Source: Cardinalis cardinalis (lineage: Eukaryota; Chordata; Aves; Passeriformes; Cardinalidae). From it: DNA of 64,000 nt. The notes beneath the pieces were generated by a model. The model did no database searches, was not told the origin of the DNA, and worked only from the letters and a program-made list of their open reading frames with translations. A program made the translations under genes and the position numbers. The stretch spans positions 1,095,959 through 1,159,958 of the forward strand of contig JACDOX010000062.1 of NCBI GenBank assembly GCA_014549065.1. The letters run 5' to 3'. This document shows positions 57,220 to 64,000 of this stretch, piece by piece (position 1 is the stretch's first letter; every line of letters starts with the position of its first letter).

Positions 57220-60200
57220 TGAGTGTCTCATCCATATGATCTCCTAAAAGAAATGTGTTGGTGGTAACTAATTCAGAAACACCTCCTGTCCATTTCAATC
57301 ATGATAGTCTTACAGGAAAGTGTGGTGATGTGTGACTTATGAATGCATCTATGTGCTGGATAGTCATATTTACAGAGTCTGCACTATTCCTGACAGCTTT
57401 TCTACCCGCCTTCAAACAAACTCTGAGAAGTGTCATAGAACATTTAGCATAAAGCATAAAATTGTTTGTTTATGCTTTGCNTCAGCAAAACCAATCAAGT
57501 TCATAAAAACATTTAAAGAAGTTGGGAAACTAAAAGATGAAACTCATAGATGTGGACTATAGGCCTCTTCTGACTCATCTAGAATGAGTTTTTAGGAGTG
57601 ATTTATTTTTCNGTCAACAAAAAAACAACTTGGCAATCAGTAGGTGCCCCTGGTGACTGCAAGCTGATTTTTTAGAGCTCAGTTTGACCCAAGACCTTGG
57701 CCCCATAAAGAAGCATTGTTGGTGAAACTTCCTTTGTGCTTCTCAGGCAGACAGTAGCTGCCACAGGTATTAGAAACCTGATTTGAAATTCTTTTCCAGT
57801 ACAATCTAGTGTGTTGGCAAAGTTGCACTGCATTAAATATGACTGCAGGTCATTCCCTCTTTGTCCAGGTCCTCTCTTCCCTCTGCAGCAAAGTCTGCCT
57901 TTGCTCCCAAGCTTTGGTATGTGCTGGACACAGGCAATGGCTGTGGTTTCACTGCTTCCATGGCAACAGAAAGCATACTGCAGAAGCAGGGACCACTGTT
58001 ACATCACTGAATAAACCCACTTGCAAAAGCACTATGAAATAATAAGAAAAAGATTTGGAGGAGCTGGTGAGTCTATGGCCATGCAGATTACCTGGTCAGA
58101 GAGGAGCTCTGGGGATTTGTAGCAAGCAGAAGTTTGGCCAGAGGCTGCAGCAGCAGCTGCAGTTACCATGGCCTAGTAGCCTAAGGAAACCTGCTTTCTT
58201 CTGGTCACCACTCAATTTCCCCACAGAAAGGCCACTTCTGAGGCTGTGTGCGTGGATCAGGGTTAAATCATNTTATATAGATAGATTTTTTTTTCCTTTG
58301 GCCCACTGAATGCANAATAGATGATGTGAACTCAGCATATTAAAAGAGTAATCCTCTCTTGAGAAAGGGTGGCATATGGGAGCAGGGCTTTGCTGTGTGG
58401 AACTGACAGATGTTTTTTGTTCTGCTTTGCTTGACATATCAGAATTGAAAAATGCAGCAGTGTGTGTTTGTACATACATTCTTCTTTCCCTCCCCACACT
58501 CCCAGTCCCTCAGGAAAATCTGTTTGGGGGAATTCTTGTGTGTGTTGAATTCACATGGTATTCCATAGGTAAATCTGCCTTGAGCAAGTGAAGGGATGTT
58601 GCTTGTTTTAGTCATTCATTTAAAAGACTGTTCTGGTCATAAAACAGATAAATTTTTATGAATATTTGANGAACAGGCGTTCTAATCCTTGGTGCAACTA
58701 CCTCTGTATAGTCTTTATTTGGAGGAAAAATACTGCTGGCTCCCAGACAACATGGCAGCATCTTTTCCAGCATCTAAACAAGGTACCTTTCATATGAATC
58801 TGATAAATGCTATGAAAGGGAAAAATTACAGGATATAGCAAAATTTAATAGCTGAATGGCATCAGGGGCATGCCCTTAATAATCAACATTTGCATTAGCT
58901 TTCTTCAAGTGCAGGATTTTTTTTCTTTGCTTTTTCATGTTAGGGCAAAACTTTCCTCTTTGACCCATTTGCAGACCCCATGTTGGCAGCACATAGCACT
59001 CTTGGATAGATGGCATGTGACAGCCCTGGGAGATTCACAGTGGAACAAGTTCAAAACATACAAAAGAGATGCACAGTGCAGATGGGAGAGTTAAATTCTG
59101 CTTTGAAGTTGTAATTGCAGCAAGCAATTGTTTCTCTGCTATGCCTAATAATCTCCTGTTGTTGTAAAGCTCTATCTTCTAATGTCTTTTCCTTGGCTGC
59201 TAGATATAGGTCACAGCTTTAAAGTAGCAGATGACTCTGAATGATTCCTGGCTTTCCTGCTGCCTTTTACACTGTAGTGTTTGGTTTGAAATATGAATTT
59301 TCCATATTTTGCATGAGTCAAGCTAGGATNATTTTTCTGAATCTGTGGCTTTAAATACTATTTATGAACACATCTACATAGTAGTATTTTGCAGACTTAC
59401 ATGCCTGTGCTTTCTGGNCTTAGGCAAGTTATGGTTGCAAGGCATGTGGCTGCAGAACTGTAATGCTGGACTGTGGTTTGCATTAACTGCCTCCCCTTAA
59501 GTCAGACTTAGCAACAGTCTGAGTAGTTATGTGGCTTTTTAATGAAGCTGCCTTGTGGCTAGCTGATATCTGTTCTCACTATGGACTGTGCCCTGTGTGT
59601 TTATTTCTATGCTGATAGTGGTAGATTCTTACCTGCACACATCTGTATTTAAGATCTTAGTTACTAGTATGAAGGCTTGAAAACGTCAGAATGTGAAAAT
59701 CCCAGCCCATTTCTGGAATATTAATGCCTCTTTAAAGCAACTTTGTGTAGATATCAATAAAAAACAAATCTGGATTATTGTGCAGTGACCTGTCACAAAT
59801 ATTTTGCTTGAATCTGGGCAAGTTATNACCAGCTAATTAGATATCAGCCATTTGGTGCATGAGCTCANGCAGAGAGAGGTTGAGTAAGAAACNATAGTCA
59901 TGTAATTAACAGTAGAAGCCATTTGTCTAAATAGAAATGCTGTAGTCCCAGCAGAAATTCTCTTTGCCCTGCAGTCTATAGGAAATACCATGTCTGAAAA
60001 GGACTGGTACACTTGTCTGACATTTTCAGGACTACAATAACCTGATGATATTTATTAGTCCATCCCTTTCTAACCACTGCACATATTTGCTTCCCAACAT
60101 AGTTTTGTCACATCCAAGACTCTGATGTCATGTTTTTCCAGCTTAAGTAAACACCTTCTCAAAATAGAGAATTTTTATGAAAAATACATGTTTTAAATTC

Positions 60201-63200
60201 CTTGAGAAAGGCAAACTTTATGCACGACTTTGAGAAGGAAATTTAGCAAGTGAATTNTAACAACACANGATAGTCTTATTCATAGGAGGTCGCAGAAAAA
60301 TATCTACAGTACTAAAATTTGTATTTTTCAGAGTCCTCTTAGATGCTCCAAAGAGACAAAAATCTTTTATTTTTACAACATTGAAGTCCAGTATTAACGT
60401 CCATAGGAGTACATAAATTATTTTGAAAGTCTGTAATCATAGTGCTGTTCGTTGTCAAGGGCACAAATGGGGTAGCCTCACAACTGAAGGAAACTCCTGC
60501 CCCACACTATTAAATATTAATTTTCACTGTTAGGTAGTAAAACCAAGGCATAAAAGCCTACCCTACATGCACATATGCACATAAATATGGTTTTTTGTAA
60601 TTACAAAGTCTTAAAGGGAAGTGACAATTGAGTAAAATCACATCAGCTTAAAAGGACTGCAATTCCGCAATAGCAGTCAATATGTATCAGGATTAATATT
60701 TATACTGTATAGCACCAGAAAACTCTGACTGAACTAACAGAAAGGAGAAAACCATGAAATACTTATTTCATTATTTGTATAACATTTTCCTTGGAAAAAA
60801 ATAAACATCATCAGGCAGCAGAAAACCTCATTGTCAGTCAATGTTGAATGAATGCAGAAACAGCATGGTGCAGGAATCAGTCTATCATATTGTTAGAATA
60901 AAAGTGAATAAAAACCTGATTTATGAATAAGTTGAGTAGAAATACCTGGATTATAAAAAATAGTTGAATATTCCCAGCAACAGTGTTCTTCATAAAATTA
61001 GCACTTGGGCAAAAATATAAGAGGCTNTACAATGATTTTGTACTTTGGTTCTGTAGCGTGAGAATGAAAAGCTGTCATGTGGCTTTCAGCCCCTTTGTGA
61101 TCGTGCTTAGAAGGCTGTTAAAATCAACCATTGCTGAATTAAATGTGGAAAAGTCTGTTAAAAATGGAAATGTAGATGTGAACAGTCAACAAGCATTCAC
61201 CATAGAAGTATCTTGCTAAATTTCAGAGTTGTGATGGCAACTGTAATAATAAGATATCATGTAAAGGGATGATTCTCCTGTAAAGGGATGAAGGGTGCAT
61301 TTCTTCATCTCTCCTGATTGGAATACCTTAAATATCTTCAAGCCATTATGAATTCTCCCTGAGTTTTGAGAATTNTAACTACTAGGTGTAACTTGCAGAA
61401 AAAAGTTAAGATATGTGGAAGATATAAGATGATTTTGCAACAGTGCAAGCAGAAGTGGATGCTTAAGCTGTGTGCAGGTCATGGCATAGTGTGGCAGTAA
61501 GTTCTTCTCTTGTGTAGCTGCTCCAGTAAACACAAACATTAGGGTAAAAAAGAATGGGGAAAAACAGGGAACAAGACATATCTGATGGCTTAATGAGTGC
61601 TTTTAGCTTCAAGTTCTTCCATTCAGCATCTGGCTTTCCCTGNGTGGTTGCTCCTGAATTCGACGCGTTTGACACTATAGAAAGAAAATGGTACAAAATC
61701 TTGGGAAATTAGGGCTCAAAGTGTTACCTAAGATAAACCAAAGTAGTTCAAGTCTATTTTGACTTCGCTGCCTGAACAACAGGCTGTGGAAGCATTCAGG
61801 AGCACCCAAATATTATAGTAAGCATAACTCCTGCAAGCCTCTACCTTGGGGACTGGCTGGTGGAGAATTTTCCTGCTGGCCTTATATTTCTGCATTGTGT
61901 CCCTCAACCTAGTGAAATGCCTCCAAGAGGAGGTCTGACATCTTTATGGCTTCTGAATTATCAGTGTAAGAATCCCCCAAATGAGGGACTAAAGCTTTGC
62001 TCATATAACTTAGATGAATTAGTTTTTATCATTAATTTTGTAGATGTATAGAGGAGAGAAGCTGTGTAGCCAAATTCAGTAAAATTCAGCTGCCTTTTCC
62101 AGGGAGTTCCACCCTGAGGGGATGCTTTATGAAGAAGATGGTGAGATCTACAAAAGGAGAGAAGCTCCTTTTCAATGCTGTGGGAGTAAATGGCTTTTAT
62201 GGACAGACAGGCAGCTATCAGTTAGCTGAGGGGCAAGGAGCAGTGCATTACCTGAGGCAACAGATCACTGTAGGCTAAGGGAGCCCTTGGTGATTTGCTT
62301 TGGTAAAAATTGTATTGAGCTAAAACAGTAACTTCATCCAAACACTTGCAAATCCATGGAAAATAAGGCATTCCTTCGTGGAGATATTGCTTTAAAAGGC
62401 CCACACCATTTTACATACTAGGATTTCAAATTTCAGCTTAATTAGAGACCAGAAATTCATTACAATCTTGTTTCCTATTGTGGACAAAGGGATGTCACTC
62501 TGACCATTTTTCAACAGTACCCCTGAATTGCACTGAAATAGAATTATTGATAGCTTTAATCTAACTCAAATTAAAAAGCAAACTGTTGAATTTTCAAAGA
62601 CCCAAAACCTTAAAAAAATGTTATTAATTCCAAATTAATACAAACACACAACAGTGTAGTTTTATTCTTCCTTCCCAGGAGTTCATTTATGTTGATTGAA
62701 GGATTTATTTGTTTGGAGTTTAAATATCTTTGATAGCAGAATATCANTGTAAGTACTTATTTGGTAGAATGTAATTTTCATGCGTTTTTCATTACTATTA
62801 TTTGCCTTTCTGCTCTGGTAAAATGCTTTCCAGATACAGATTCTAGTGATAAATTGGGAATTGTGACCAGTGACAAATTACATGTCTAAACCCAAGGAAA
62901 ATAAATGAAGGAGGTATTATTTTGTAACTGCTTAATACTTGATTTTACCAGTTTTTGAATGGGCTCATCTGTCTCTCTAATGGCAATAATTTATTTCAAC
63001 TGTTTTTTCTACATTTTTACTGTTTTGGTAACACAAAAGTTTTCCATTTTGTTGTAAAATTCTACATTTAATTGATAATAATTAAATAAGANTGTGGGAA
63101 TAGTTCCTTTCCTTCACATTGGAATTTAGTTCAGGGAGTCTGATCTGCTGTTAAAAGATCCTAGTGTTGTAAATTTCACTATAGTAGAAGTAGGGCAAGT

Positions 63201-64000
63201 AATCCACAAAACTTTCTTGTTTATGTGCATGCAATTTGATGAATATGCAGATGAACCCTGTCACCATCTTTGTTACCAGAGGAAAATNGTTTATGACTCC
63301 TGGATATCATCAGCTAGTTTATTTATAGCATAAAAGCAAAATTAAAAGCAATGAATGCCCCTATCATCTCAATTAAACAGGTTAAAATGCTACATTTTAA
63401 ATCACTCTGATGTCAAGATTGTGATCATTGTTAAGAGGATGGAAAGTATTAACATTTTCCCAGGACTTAAAGCATATCTATTCATCTGTTAATGGATTGG
63501 TGGCTGGAATAATAAGTATTGATTTGTCTTGGGATATAGATGTGAGGTTTGGAGATTTGATGTGATGTTGCAGAAGCAGGTATTACTGCCCATAATATGG
63601 GTTACATATTTCAGTAATTCAGTTCTTGCCACACAACTTTGTATGTTCGCATTTTATTTTATGCTCTCTAGTTGCTTGTGCGTCTCTTGTTCATATTTCT
63701 TTCACATATTTTCCCCATTTTCTTTGCCATTTCACCATCCCAGTTCTATCACTCAATTTTCTATAAAACTTTTCTTCTACCTCAATGTCTTGTTTGCTCC
63801 CTCCTCTACAGTTTCTTACTTCTCTTGCCTCCTCCCCATCCTCCCTTCCTTATAATTTTCTGTCATCCAGCTCTTCCAGTCTTCCATTTTAATGTTCTGT
63901 TTCCATACTCCCTGTACCTTTCTCCATAGTGCTCCAATTCTTTCTTTTTCCCTACCATCCTGTCTCCTGTGTACTGGCAGNCAACCAGCTCTGCTTAGGG
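57220..64000. other. Upstream intergenic DNA
   Basis: AT-rich sequence beyond the LTR relic. Apart from the pyrimidine tract at the right end, nothing was recognised. The neighbouring paralogue PLPPR5, which lies head-to-head with PLPPR4 in human, is not seen here. Confidence 0.5.
63690..63965. repeat. Pyrimidine-rich tract
   Basis: About 275 bases with strong C/T bias on the plus strand, dominated by TTTC, CTTC and CCTCC words. The two overlapping open frames here are products of this composition and are not called as genes. Confidence 0.75.

Noticed and set aside
63529..63929. Two plus-strand frames of 85-108 codons at the right end
   Set aside because: They are products of a pyrimidine-rich tract (Ser, Phe, Leu, Pro only in long runs).
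1..64000. CRISPR arrays, tRNA or rRNA genes, prokaryotic operons or phage genes
   Set aside because: None seen. The base composition, introns and repeats are those of a vertebrate chromosome.

Overview
The window looks like vertebrate nuclear DNA, almost certainly from a bird. The signs are AT-rich non-coding sequence, CR1 LINE 3' ends in the avian style, and avian-type endogenous retrovirus LTR fragments. One LTR family, present twice, resembles repeats I associate with songbirds, so a passerine is likely but not proven. Isolated single Ns are scattered throughout and behave like masked heterozygous sites rather than assembly gaps.

One gene can be read with confidence: PLPPR4 (LPPR4, also called plasticity-related gene 1, PRG-1) on the minus strand. 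Seven coding exons run from the start codon at 54010 down to the stop at 26696. All splice phases agree and the model encodes 719 residues. The first 274 residues form a six-pass lipid phosphate phosphatase-like membrane domain with degenerate catalytic motifs. The last exon encodes a 445-residue cytoplasmic tail. Exon 1 lies in a CpG island (about 53815-54260) that carries a perfect palindromic CRE.

Layout on the plus-strand scale: 1-23.2 kb is mostly intergenic DNA downstream of PLPPR4, with two CR1 fragments (2.7-3.7 kb), a near-perfect AT-rich palindrome (6.2 kb), a CA repeat (9.5 kb) and a solo-LTR-like repeat (19.8-20.1 kb). A weak chain of phase-compatible exon-like frames on the plus strand lies at 14.9-16.8 kb. 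From about 23.2 to 26.7 kb is the likely PLPPR4 3' UTR and its flank. From 26.7 to 54.0 kb are the PLPPR4 exons and introns; intron 1 (12.9 kb) holds a second copy of the LTR and a CR1 3' end. From 54.3 to 64 kb is upstream DNA with a CR1 3' end, a short retroelement-like reading frame and the 3' part of an ERVL-type LTR.

I found no bacterial-style system, CRISPR array, RNA gene or clearly novel machine. The points most worth checking are the plus-strand frame chain at 14.9-16.8 kb, the one-residue shortening in the PLPPR4 calmodulin-binding segment, the absence of an ATG for the longer N-terminus described in human, and the distribution of Ns.
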